From Gaiellasilicea sp963794385 (GTDB lineage: Bacteria; Actinomycetota; Thermoleophilia; Gaiellales; Gaiellaceae): a DNA stretch of 64,000 nt. Shown here piece after piece: positions 7,890-15,626 of the stretch (positions are counted from its first letter, which is position 1; each line of letters opens with the position of its first letter). Location: NCBI GenBank assembly GCA_963794385.1, contig CAWCDT010000003.1, positions 124,001 through 188,000 on the forward strand, in the 5' to 3' direction. Under the pieces are notes generated by a model that did no database searches, had not been told where the DNA came from, and saw only the letters and a list, made by a program, of their open reading frames with translations. Both the position numbers and the translations under genes were made by a program.

Positions 7890-10800
7890 ATGCCAAGAAG
7901 GCGGGACAAGTTCAAGGACAAGGAGATCCGCTCGCTCGTGGAGACGCTCGCCGAGAGTCATCCTTGGCTCGACGCGGACATGCTCGACGATGACGAGGAC
8001 TTCGAGCGGCTCGTCGAGCTCCTCGGCAGCGAGGATCGCGTGCCCGACAGCGCGTTCGCCGAGGCGGCGCGTGCGCCGAGCAAGCACCTGCGCGTGGGCG
8101 CGCTGGGCGCGATCGCAGCAGGGCGCCGGCCGCCGGACGATTGGCCGGAATGGGCCTCGGGCCGCTTCGAGCGCGCCGAGTGGGGTGAGCGCCAGCTCCT
8201 GTTGCGCGCGCTCGCAGTGTGCGAGGGGCGTCTCACGCTCGAGATCCTGCGCGCGGCGGAGGAGGACTGGAGCGATGCCCCGATCATCAAGGAGGTCGCC
8301 CGCTTCGTCGATGCACGGGTCGCGGCCGGCGAGATCGTCACCGCCGAAGAGCTCGGCGAGCTCGAGGCGAGCCTGCAACCAGTCGTCGACGAGATCCTCC
8401 GTGCCACGAGCGAGCGCACGCGTGTCGCGTTCGAGCCCGCGATGCAGGAGTGGCGCCGCTCCTTCATCGACGTCACTTTCTTCAAGGAGCTCGGCCGCGT
8501 GCTCGAGCCGGACGAACGCCCCGCCGCGACGATCGTCGGCTCCCGCGCGATCGCGGTCGACGCGATCGCGGCCGCGCTCGACTCGCCGCGGCCACGCTCG
8601 GTGCTGCTCGTCGGCGACCCGGGGGCGGGCAAGACGTCGCTGATCCTCGAGGCGGTTCGCCGGCTCGAGGGCGGGTGGCTCGCGTTTCAGGCGAGCGCAG
8701 CGGATGTGAACGCCGGCCAGGCCTTCATTGGCATGCTCGAAGCGCGCGTGCAGGAGATCGTCCGCCGGACCGTGGGTCGCAAGATCGTCTGGATCTTCCC
8801 GGGCTTCGAGGAGGCACTCTGGTCCGGCCAGCACATGCAGAGCCCGCGCGGGGTCCTCGACGCGCTGCTCCCCTTCGTCGAATCGGGCGACGCGGTCGTC
8901 GTCGGCGAGATCGACCCGCTCGCGTACGAGCTCGTCATCCAGCAGCGGCCGCGGGTGGCGCGGCTCTTCGAGGTCGTGCGCCTGACGCCGATCTCCGATG
9001 CCGACGCGCTCGAGGTGGCGCGCGGCTGGGCGGCGCAGAACGAGCTCGAGGTGGACGACGACACGCTCGCCGAAGCACTCGATCTCGCGTCGCACTATCT
9101 GCCCGCCACGGCGGCCCCCGGGAACCTGCTGCGCTTGCTCGAGCTCGTGCGCGACCGAATCCGCCGCGGCGTCGCCTCGGAGGTCTCGCCGGAGACGGTG
9201 ATCTCGACGCTGAGCGACGCGACCGGACTGCCGCTCCACGTCCTCGACCCGCGCGCGACGCTCAGCCTCGAGCGCGTCCGTGCGTTCTTCGAGGCGAGGG
9301 TGCTCGGGCAGCCCGAGGCGGTCGACTGCCTCGTGGAGCGGATCGCGCTCGTGAAAGCGGGGCTCACCGACCCGACCCGGCCACTCGGGGTCTTCCTCTT
9401 CGTCGGCCCGACTGGCACCGGCAAGACGGAGATCGCCAAGGCGTTCAGCGCCTTCGTCTTCGGCTCCGAGGACCGGCTGGTCCGGCTCGACATGAGCGAG
9501 TACCAGACGCCCGAGAGCCTCGACCGGCTACTCGGCGACGCCGCCACCGAGAAGCACGCCGCGCCGCTGATCGCCCAGGTCCGCAAGCAGCCCTTCTCGG
9601 TCCTCCTCCTCGACGAGTTCGAGAAGTCGCATCCGCAGATCTGGGACATCTTCCTCCAGGTCTTCGACGACGGCCGTCTCACCGACCGGAACGGCCGCAC
9701 GGTCGACCTGCGCCATTGCGTGATCATCCTCACGTCGAATCTCGGCTCTGCGATCCCGACGGGCCCCGGCGTCGGCTTCGTCGGACGGACGGGGGCGTTC
9801 GACGCCTCCGGCGTGCTCAAGTCCGTCGAGCGGTCGTTCCGGCCGGAGTTCCTGAATCGGCTCGACCGCGTCGTCGTCTTTCGCCCGCTCGGCCGCGGGG
9901 TCATGCGCGACCTACTCGAGAAGGAGCTGACCGACGTCCTGCGCAGGCGTGGCTTTCGCATGCAGCCGTGGGCGGTGGAGTGGGACGAGGCGGCGATCGA
10001 CTTCCTGATCGAGAAGGGGTTCACCGCCGAGCTCGGCGCGCGGCCGCTCAAGCGGGCGGTCGAACGGCATCTGCTCACGCGCCTCGCGGAGGCGATCGTC
10101 GAGCGCACGTTCCCCGAAGGAGACCAGTTCCTCTTCATCACGGCGCGGCCGGGCGCGGGGCTCGAGGTCGCCTTCGTCGACCCGGACGCAGCCGAGGAGC
10201 CCCTCGGTGTCGCCCTGCCCGACGGCGCGCTGACGCTTGCCGCCCTCGCGCTCGACCCGCAGGGCTCGCAGGCCGAGGCTGCGTTCCTCCGCGCCGAGCT
10301 CGAGGCGGTGGACGACGAGTCGCAGCACTGGCGGAGCGTGAAGGAGGAGGCGCTCGGGTCGATGCACGAGCCCGGGTTCTGGGAGTCGGACGCGCGTACC
10401 GGCGTGCTCGCCCGGGTCGAGTACCTCGACCGGCTGGAAGCCGCGACGCGGACCGCGAAACGGCTCGCCGGAAGGCTCGCGTCAGGACGCGAGACGCATT
10501 CGCCCGAGCTCGTCGAGCTGCTGTCGCGGCGGCTGCTCGTGCTGCGTGGCGCGCTCCGCGGTCTCGAGGCGGGCGAACCGAGTGACGTGCGACTCACGCT
10601 CCGACCCGGCCACGGCGACGACGCCAACGCCTGTGCGGCATTCGTTGCGGAGCTCAGCGAGATGTACGTGAGCTGGGCGGCCGGGCGGGGGATGCAGATC
10701 CGCGAGGCGGACGGGCACGACACGCGCATACTCGAGGTTGTCGGACTCGGCGCCTACACGCTGCTCCGCGGGGAGAACGGCCTGCACGTCCTGGAGACGC

Positions 10801-11024
10801 CGGCCGGCGAGAGCACCTTCGACCGTGCGACGGTTGTCGTCAGCGTCGCCGCGCTCGATCCCGGCTGGGCGAGCACGGACGGCGCCGAAGCGGTGATCGT
10901 GCGCCGCTACCGGCGCGAGCCCTCCCCACTCGTCAGGTATGCGTCCGGCGCGCGCACGGGACGGATCGACCGCGTGCTCGCAGGCGACTTCGACCTGATC
11001 GCGGAGTCGGCCCGGCCGGACTAG
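7890..11024 (+). CDS. Clp/Hsp100-type double AAA+ ATPase with C-terminal RF2-like module lacking GGQ
   Basis: A 1044-residue protein. Residues 1-200 are an unrecognised helical region. AAA-1 has Walker A GDPGAGKTS (about 242-250). AAA-2 has GPTGTGKTE (about 506), LDMSEYQTPESLDRLLG, Walker B VLLLDEFEKSHPQIW and sensor ILTSNLGS, then a ClpB-D2-small domain, as in ClpA/ClpB. From about residue 824 it resembles release factor 2: PGFW, a helical pair, a PCRF-like segment (VRLTLRPGHGDD, FVAELSEMYVSWAAGRG, GAYTLLRGENGLHVLE), and an RF2-like end (ARTGRIDRVLAGDFDLI). No GGQ or SPF motif exists; that region is deleted. Role unknown; ribosome-linked unfolding is an inference. Confidence 0.87.
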   Translation: MPRRRDKFKDKEIRSLVETLAESHPWLDADMLDDDEDFERLVELLGSEDRVPDSAFAEAARAPSKHLRVGALGAIAAGRRPPDDWPEWASGRFERAEWGERQLLLRALAVCEGRLTLEILRAAEEDWSDAPIIKEVARFVDARVAAGEIVTAEELGELEASLQPVVDEILRATSERTRVAFEPAMQEWRRSFIDVTFFKELGRVLEPDERPAATIVGSRAIAVDAIAAALDSPRPRSVLLVGDPGAGKTSLILEAVRRLEGGWLAFQASAADVNAGQAFIGMLEARVQEIVRRTVGRKIVWIFPGFEEALWSGQHMQSPRGVLDALLPFVESGDAVVVGEIDPLAYELVIQQRPRVARLFEVVRLTPISDADALEVARGWAAQNELEVDDDTLAEALDLASHYLPATAAPGNLLRLLELVRDRIRRGVASEVSPETVISTLSDATGLPLHVLDPRATLSLERVRAFFEARVLGQPEAVDCLVERIALVKAGLTDPTRPLGVFLFVGPTGTGKTEIAKAFSAFVFGSEDRLVRLDMSEYQTPESLDRLLGDAATEKHAAPLIAQVRKQPFSVLLLDEFEKSHPQIWDIFLQVFDDGRLTDRNGRTVDLRHCVIILTSNLGSAIPTGPGVGFVGRTGAFDASGVLKSVERSFRPEFLNRLDRVVVFRPLGRGVMRDLLEKELTDVLRRRGFRMQPWAVEWDEAAIDFLIEKGFTAELGARPLKRAVERHLLTRLAEAIVERTFPEGDQFLFITARPGAGLEVAFVDPDAAEEPLGVALPDGALTLAALALDPQGSQAEAAFLRAELEAVDDESQHWRSVKEEALGSMHEPGFWESDARTGVLARVEYLDRLEAATRTAKRLAGRLASGRETHSPELVELLSRRLLVLRGALRGLEAGEPSDVRLTLRPGHGDDANACAAFVAELSEMYVSWAAGRGMQIREADGHDTRILEVVGLGAYTLLRGENGLHVLETPAGESTFDRATVVVSVAALDPGWASTDGAEAVIVRRYRREPSPLVRYASGARTGRIDRVLAGDFDLIAESARPD

Positions 11025-11187
11025 GAGGGTCTGGCGGAACGTCGCTCGTTGCCGGGGTGCGATGCTCGTTCCGAGGCAAGGACGCAGGGAGTGCCGATAG
11101 CTGCTGCTATCGGCGCGACTGAGGACGCAGCATCGGGGCGAGCAGCGCGGCCCGGCGGCTCAGCCGATGTTTCGCCAGACCCTCCTA
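11022..11187. repeat. 166-bp structured palindromic element
   Basis: The ends form a near-perfect 17-bp inverted repeat (11022-11038 with 11171-11187, one mismatch; the core pairs GGAGGGTCTGGCG with CGCCAGACCCTCC). Inside is a second long pairing (CGATGCTCGTTCCG near 11060 with CGGGGCGAGCAGCG near 11135; G-U pairs allowed) and a central hairpin GCCGATAG-CTGCTG-CTATCGGC near 11094-11115. It lies between convergent genes and overlaps both stop codons, so it may act as a bidirectional terminator. Its size and nested arms suggest a REP/MITE-like repeat or structured RNA. Confidence 0.7.
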
Positions 11188-12027
11188 ACCGGACTGAAGC
11201 TGCTTCGTCAGGTCGAAGACCTGCGAGGCGGGCGGCGCCTCCACGTCGACGTCGACGCCGAAGTCGTAGAAGTCCGTCGTCTGCTTCATGGAGAGCCGCT
11301 GGCCCTCGGCGCTCATCGACAGATCCAGCGCGAGCCGGCGGAGGAGGCCTTCGTCGTCGACGTACACCTCGACTGGAAGCGTGTCGGTCTCGACCTGATC
11401 CACCAGCTGCTCGGCGGCCTGGCGCAGCAGGGCGCGCTGCTCCGCGGTCAGCTCGAGCTCCTCCGCACTCGCCTCGATCGACTTCCGTAGGTCGAGCTTG
11501 GCCGTGTAGCGCGTCGTCTCGACGCCGCGGATCGTTGCCGTGCCCGCCTCGGTCACCTCGCTCGAGGCGCGCAGCAGGCGGAGCAGCTGGGCGGGATCCT
11601 GCTGCATGCTCGACGGGTCGAGGCCGCCGAAGCCCGCGCCCTCGAGCGCCTTGCCGGGCTCGAGCGAGACCCATTCCTTGTCGGTCGGCAGGCCCAGGCC
11701 CATCAGGGACGGCAGGCGCATGTAGATCTTTTCGTCGACCATGCGGAGCTCGAACTGGCCGACGCCCGCGATCGGCAGCATCGACCCGATGTCGAGCGTC
11801 ATCGAGCCGGTCGAGTCGTCGTAGTCGAAGAGGCCATCGGCGGTGAACGACATGTCCTTGCCGAAGAGCTGCATCGTCGTCTCGAACGCGACGCGAGAGC
11901 TTCCTGCCTCGGTCGTCTTCGATGCGGCGGACGCGACCGGATCGAGCGTGAGCGCGTCCTTCGAGCCGCAGCCCGAGAGCGCGAGCGCGGCGACGAGCAG
12001 GGGCAGGAGTGCGAACAGGCGCTTCAC
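11185..12027 (-). CDS. LppX/LprG-like lipoprotein
   Basis: A 280-residue exported lipoprotein. From GTG at 12027 the N-terminus is KRLFALLPLLVAALALSGC, a signal peptide with lipobox LSGC; an earlier GTG (12048) adds 7 residues. The body alternates strands and ends ..TTDFYDFGVDVDVEAPPASQVFDL, matching the LppX_LprAFG/LolA-like fold in Actinobacteria that binds or carries lipids across the envelope. Segments such as GTATIRGVETTRYTAKLDL and LPVEVYVDDEGLLRRL are typical. The ligand cannot be deduced. Confidence 0.8.
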   Translation of the reverse strand: MKRLFALLPLLVAALALSGCGSKDALTLDPVASAASKTTEAGSSRVAFETTMQLFGKDMSFTADGLFDYDDSTGSMTLDIGSMLPIAGVGQFELRMVDEKIYMRLPSLMGLGLPTDKEWVSLEPGKALEGAGFGGLDPSSMQQDPAQLLRLLRASSEVTEAGTATIRGVETTRYTAKLDLRKSIEASAEELELTAEQRALLRQAAEQLVDQVETDTLPVEVYVDDEGLLRRLALDLSMSAEGQRLSMKQTTDFYDFGVDVDVEAPPASQVFDLTKQLQSG

Positions 12028-12083
12028 GGGTTCCAGCGTAGCACTCACCCCGGCGTCGCCGATCCCCCATCCGGGGAGGATCG

Positions 12084-12290
12084 ATGCGTAGGATCGACGA
12101 CTACGAGCGCGGCGTGCTGTGGGCGATCTCGCTCGGGCGCGACACGGACACGAACGCGGCGGTCGCGGGCGCCCTCCTCGGCGCGCGGCACGGCCTCGAG
12201 TTGGTCCCCGCGGTCCGGTCCAGCAGCCAAACGAGCGTGGCCGTCATCTGGTTTTCCTCCGGCACGACCGACTCTATGGAGCGAAAGCGC
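12084..12290 (+). pseudogene. Remnant of ADP-ribosylglycohydrolase C-terminus
   Basis: About 40 residues (YERGVLWAISLGRDTDTNAA followed by VAGALLGARHGLELVP) match the conserved C-terminal part of ADP-ribosylglycohydrolases, including the metal-binding D-T-D-T motif, where the usual Gly before it is Arg. The rest of the gene is missing upstream and downstream. I regard it as a decayed fragment next to a decayed phosphatase on the opposite strand. Confidence 0.6.
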
Positions 12291-12338
12291 GTGAGCTCCT
12301 CGATCAGGTTCGGAGGTCGGGAGTGCAGTCGAGCGGGG

Positions 12339-12800
12339 TCAAATTAAACGTGGCTCACCGCGTTGCCGCCCAGTGCTCGAGGGCGGCGCGCTGGCCTGCC
12401 AAGGGCCAGCCTGCGGCGCGATGGACTGGAGCCGCGCGATCGCCTCGCCGCCGGTCAGGCCGTCGCGGGCGACGAGCGCGGCGGCAGCGATCGTCGCCGA
12501 CTGCTCGATCCCCTCGCGGCCGTGCACCATGTCATTCGGAACGCCGCTCTGCGCCGACTCGATGATTCCGACGGCGATGTCGAACAGCTCGAGTGAGTGG
12601 GCGCCCAGATCGACCAGCCGCAGAGCACGGTTCTCCTCTAACGCCGCGGATCGGTACGGCGGCTCGACCGCGTCGCGCTGACCGCGCCAGTACTCCTCGT
12701 CCTCGCCATGTTCCGGACGAGATCCACGCCATCACCTGCGAGCGCTTCGACATGACTGGCTTCGAAGGGCCGGTGCGCGAGCATCAAGCCCTCGACCCCC
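12339..12800 (-). pseudogene. Degenerate dual-specificity (protein-tyrosine-like) phosphatase
   Basis: Read with one missing base near 12710, the minus strand gives LMLAHRPFEASHVEALAGDG, then GEDEEYWRGQRDAVE, then LVDLGAHSLELFDIAVGIIE and VHGREGIEQSATIAAAALVA. This is the layout of a compact DSP-type phosphatase, but the signature H-C-x5-R has become H-G-x5-R: the catalytic Cys codon reads GGC. The frameshift plus the lost nucleophile indicate a pseudogene, or less likely two base errors. About 70 bp beyond it hold nothing recognisable. Confidence 0.55.
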
Positions 12801-12872
12801 AGTGGGCTGTGAACCTGCGGCGGCCGCCGAGAGTCGATCGGAGTGCGAACCTGATCGTGCGCGGGCTGAGGC

Positions 12873-13316
12873 TCACGCGAGCTTTTCGCGCACGAGCTGG
12901 CTCACGGCCGAGCCGTCCGCACGGCCGGCGACCTGCGGCATCACGTCCGCCATCACGCGGCCGATGTCGCGCATGCTCGTCGCCCCTACCTCGGCGATCA
13001 CGTCGTCGACAATCTCCTCGATCTCGTCCTCGGAGAGCGGCTCAGGCATGAACTCCTCCAGTACTTCGAGCTCCGCCTCCTCGTTGTCGGCCTGGTCGTC
13101 GCGGCCGCCCGCGCGGAACGCCTCCGCCGCCTCCAGCCGCCGCTTGCGCTCGCGCTGGAGCACCTGCAGCTCCTCGTCCTCGTGCAGCTCGCGCTGCAGC
13201 TCCTTCTCCGCGCCCTGGAGGCTGGCGAGGATCAGGCGCAGCGTGTCACGGCGCGCGGTGTCCTTGTTGCGCATCGCGTCGGCGAGCTGCTCCTTGATCT
13301 CGGCGATGAGGCTCAT
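12873..13316 (-). CDS. yqeY: GatB/YqeY domain protein
   Basis: A 147-residue protein starting MSLIAEIKEQLADAMRNKDT, with DTLRLILASLQGAEKEL, YqeY-type acidic middle EVLEEFMPEPLSEDEIEEIV and C-terminal MRDIGRVMADVMPQVAGRAD. The fold is the tail domain of GatB/GatE, thought to bind tRNA. The family is often linked to tRNA-dependent amidation or the rpsU/dnaG region, but its role is not settled. It overlaps the HIT gene stop by 4 nt. Confidence 0.92.
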   Translation of the reverse strand: MSLIAEIKEQLADAMRNKDTARRDTLRLILASLQGAEKELQRELHEDEELQVLQRERKRRLEAAEAFRAGGRDDQADNEEAELEVLEEFMPEPLSEDEIEEIVDDVIAEVGATSMRDIGRVMADVMPQVAGRADGSAVSQLVREKLA

Positions 13317-13651
13317 GCCGGCATCCCGCGAATCTTCCCACCCAGGACGTGCCAGTGCAGATGGAAGATCGTCTGACCGCCGCCGGGGCCGACGTTGACG
13401 ACCACGCGGTAGTCCTCGAGGCCGGCCCCGCGGGCGAGCTCGGCGACGAACTCGAGCATCCGCTTCGCCTCGTCCGGCGGAAACGCGGCGACGTCGCGGA
13501 ACGTCTCGACGTGGCGCTCCGGGATCACGAGCAGGTGCGTCTCGGCCTGCGGGTTGATGTCGCGGATCGCCACGAAGCCGTCCTCCCCCGCGACGTGGTC
13601 GCCTTCGCGGTACAGCCGGCAGAAGAGGCAGTCGTCCGAGCTGCTAGCCAG
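13313..13651 (-). CDS. HIT-family hydrolase (Hint/FHIT type), probable CTG start
   Basis: A nucleotide-binding histidine triad protein. The catalytic HLHWHVLGG motif (H-x-H-x-H) is near the C-terminus, PERHVETFRD in the middle, and an N-terminal DDCLFCRLY with the zinc-binding C-x2-C pair. The frame containing CLFC has no ATG/GTG/TTG after its previous stop; a CTG at 13651 with AGGAGGGG about 8 nt upstream is the plausible start (112 residues, normal). Starting at the GTG at 13573 would remove the zinc motif. Overlaps mtaB and yqeY. Confidence 0.85.
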   Translation of the reverse strand: MASSSDDCLFCRLYREGDHVAGEDGFVAIRDINPQAETHLLVIPERHVETFRDVAAFPPDEAKRMLEFVAELARGAGLEDYRVVVNVGPGGGQTIFHLHWHVLGGKIRGMPA

Positions 13652-14834
13652 CGAGGATCCCCTCCTCGGTCACGGCCGCTCCGCGCACCGGGACGAGCTC
13701 GCCGACGCGGCCGTCGACGAGCCAGGGCGAGTAATCGGCGCCGTAGCCACGGCCGGGCCTGTCGACGAGGACGACATCATCGTGCCCGATCTTCCCCTTC
13801 CAGCGGGCGCGGCAAGCCTCGTCGGAGAGCGCACGCAGGCGCGCGCTGCGCTTCTTCTTCACCTCGGGCGGGACGGTGTCCTCGGCGGCCGTCCTCGTGC
13901 CCGGCCGCGGCGAGTACGGGAACACATGCACCTTCGTCAGCCGCGCCGCGCGCACGGTCTCGACCGTGCGCTCGAAAGCGGCGTCGTCCTCGGCCGGGAA
14001 GCCGACGATCACGTCCCCCGTCAGGTTGAAGTCCACGAGCGGCTCGAGCTTGCGCAGGTACGTCTCGACGGTGTAGCGGCGGGCCATCGCCTTCAGGACC
14101 GCGTCGTCGCCCGACTGGAGCGGTACGTGCAGGTGCGGACCGACGACGGGTGTCTCGTGGAGCGCGGCGACGAGGTCGTCGTCGACGTGGTTGATCTCGA
14201 TCGAGGAGAGGCGCAGGCGCTCGACGCCGTCGATCGCCCCGGCGGCGCGGATCAGGCCCGCGAGCGTCATCCCGGCCGCGCGGTCCCGGAAGCAGCCGAG
14301 GTTGACGCCGGTGAGAACGATCTCGCGGTGACCCTGAGCGACGCGACGGCGGATCTCGCCGAGCACTGCGTCGGCGCTACGGCTGCGGGTGGCGCCGCGC
14401 ACCAGCGGGATGACGCAGAACGCGCAGGAGAAGGAGCAGCCGTCCTGGATCTTGACGAACGCGCGCACGCGGTCGAGCCGCGCGTCTGCCTGGACGCAGC
14501 CGATCGCCCCCACGTCACCGGCGACAGTCTCGACCGCCTGCTCGATCTGGCCCGGCACGACGGTCACGTTCTCGGGCAGGCCCGCGAACGCGGCGTCCGA
14601 GAGGCGCGCGCCGCAGCCGGTCACGTAGACGCGCGCGTGCGAGCGCGCCGCTCGCGAGGCGGCCTGGCGCGACTTCGCCAGCCCCTCGTTCGTCACGCAG
14701 CAGGTGTTGACGACGGCGACGTCGCCGCCGCCGGCGACCTCATGGTGCCCGTCTCGGAGCAACCGCTCCCGCACAGCCTGGGCGTCGGTCTGCGAGACCT
14801 TGCAGCCCAGAAAGCGGACGGAGAAGCTCGCCAT
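13644..14834 (-). CDS. mtaB: tRNA (t6A37) methylthiotransferase MtaB
   Basis: A radical-SAM enzyme converting t6A37 to ms2t6A37 in tRNA. The N-terminal UPF0004 domain has three Cys (FLGCKVSQ, VVNTCCVTNEG, VTGCGAR) for the auxiliary cluster; the radical-SAM cluster CSFSCAFC is at about residues 145-152, followed by LTGVNLG, PLQSGDD, and VIVGFPAEDDAAF. A C-terminal TRAM-like region ends ..EEGILAG. At 396 residues the length is typical. It lies in the conserved run dnaJ-prmA-mtaB-hit-yqeY, transcribed leftward. Confidence 0.94.
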   Translation of the reverse strand: MASFSVRFLGCKVSQTDAQAVRERLLRDGHHEVAGGGDVAVVNTCCVTNEGLAKSRQAASRAARSHARVYVTGCGARLSDAAFAGLPENVTVVPGQIEQAVETVAGDVGAIGCVQADARLDRVRAFVKIQDGCSFSCAFCVIPLVRGATRSRSADAVLGEIRRRVAQGHREIVLTGVNLGCFRDRAAGMTLAGLIRAAGAIDGVERLRLSSIEINHVDDDLVAALHETPVVGPHLHVPLQSGDDAVLKAMARRYTVETYLRKLEPLVDFNLTGDVIVGFPAEDDAAFERTVETVRAARLTKVHVFPYSPRPGTRTAAEDTVPPEVKKKRSARLRALSDEACRARWKGKIGHDDVVLVDRPGRGYGADYSPWLVDGRVGELVPVRGAAVTEEGILAG

Positions 14835-14864
14835 AGAGCCCGAAAGGCTAGAGAAACCGAGGCG

Positions 14865-15626
14865 CTACGTGCGCACGTGCAGGTCGGCGGCCCAGCCGCC
14901 CTCGTCGATCCGTCGCTCGACGCGGTAGCCGTCGAGCCGCGGAGCGTCGGCGAGCAGGTAGCCCGAGGTGATCGCTCGCGGCGAGCGCAGCCGCGGCGCG
15001 AGCTCGAGCACCGCATCCGCAGCGATGTTGGCGAGCGCGAGATCCGTCTCGGTCAGCTCGTCCTCCCGCAGATCCGCCTGGCGGACGTCGACCCTGACGC
15101 CGTTGTCCGCAGCGTTGCGCTCCGTCGCCTCGACGGCCTGCGGGTCGAAGTCGAAGGCGAGGACGGGCTCGAAGCCGAGCTTCGCCGCCGCGATCGCGAG
15201 AACGCCCGAGCCGCAGCCGACGTCGAGCACGCTCCCCCGCTCCTCCTCCGCGAGCAGCTCCAGGCAGAGCTGGGTGGTGGGATGGCCACCCGTGCCGAAA
15301 GCACGGCCCGGGTCGATCACGACCGCGATCGCGCCGTCGTCAGGCTTCTCCCACGGCGGACCGATCCAGAGACTGCCGACGCGGACGGGCTTGTGGAACT
15401 GCCGCCATCGATCCTCCCAGTCGTCGGCCACGTCGGCCGTCGCGGCGCCGCCGAACGCCTGCCAGATCCGTTCCTCCCCGGCCGCGTTCGTGTAGGCCAC
15501 GAGCTCGAGCCCGCTCTCACCGCCAGTCTCCTCGAACCCCTCGGGGAAGAGCTCGAGCATGACCGCGCGCGCCTTTTCGGCCCGCGCCTCCGGGACAGTG
15601 ACGGAGACCCTGCGTAAGAGGCTCAG
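14865..15626 (-). CDS. prmA: Ribosomal protein L11 methyltransferase
   Basis: SAM-dependent methylation of L11. Motif I VLDVGCGSGVLAIAAAKLG, DPGRAFGTGGHPTTQLCLE and post-motif NIAADAVLEL are diagnostic. Homologs begin with a VTVPEARAE-type strand, which is present upstream of the first ATG (15560). No ATG/GTG/TTG exists there; a CTG at 15626 overlapping the dnaJ stop (CTGA) gives the full 253 residues. I use that start tentatively. Context dnaJ-prmA-mtaB is conserved in many bacteria. Confidence 0.9.
   Translation of the reverse strand: MSLLRRVSVTVPEARAEKARAVMLELFPEGFEETGGESGLELVAYTNAAGEERIWQAFGGAATADVADDWEDRWRQFHKPVRVGSLWIGPPWEKPDDGAIAVVIDPGRAFGTGGHPTTQLCLELLAEEERGSVLDVGCGSGVLAIAAAKLGFEPVLAFDFDPQAVEATERNAADNGVRVDVRQADLREDELTETDLALANIAADAVLELAPRLRSPRAITSGYLLADAPRLDGYRVERRIDEGGWAADLHVRT

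Noticed and set aside
12320..12345. IS end suggested by GGGGTCAAATTAA
   Set aside because: An AT-rich blip of about 12 bp without inverted partner or transposase; not enough to call.
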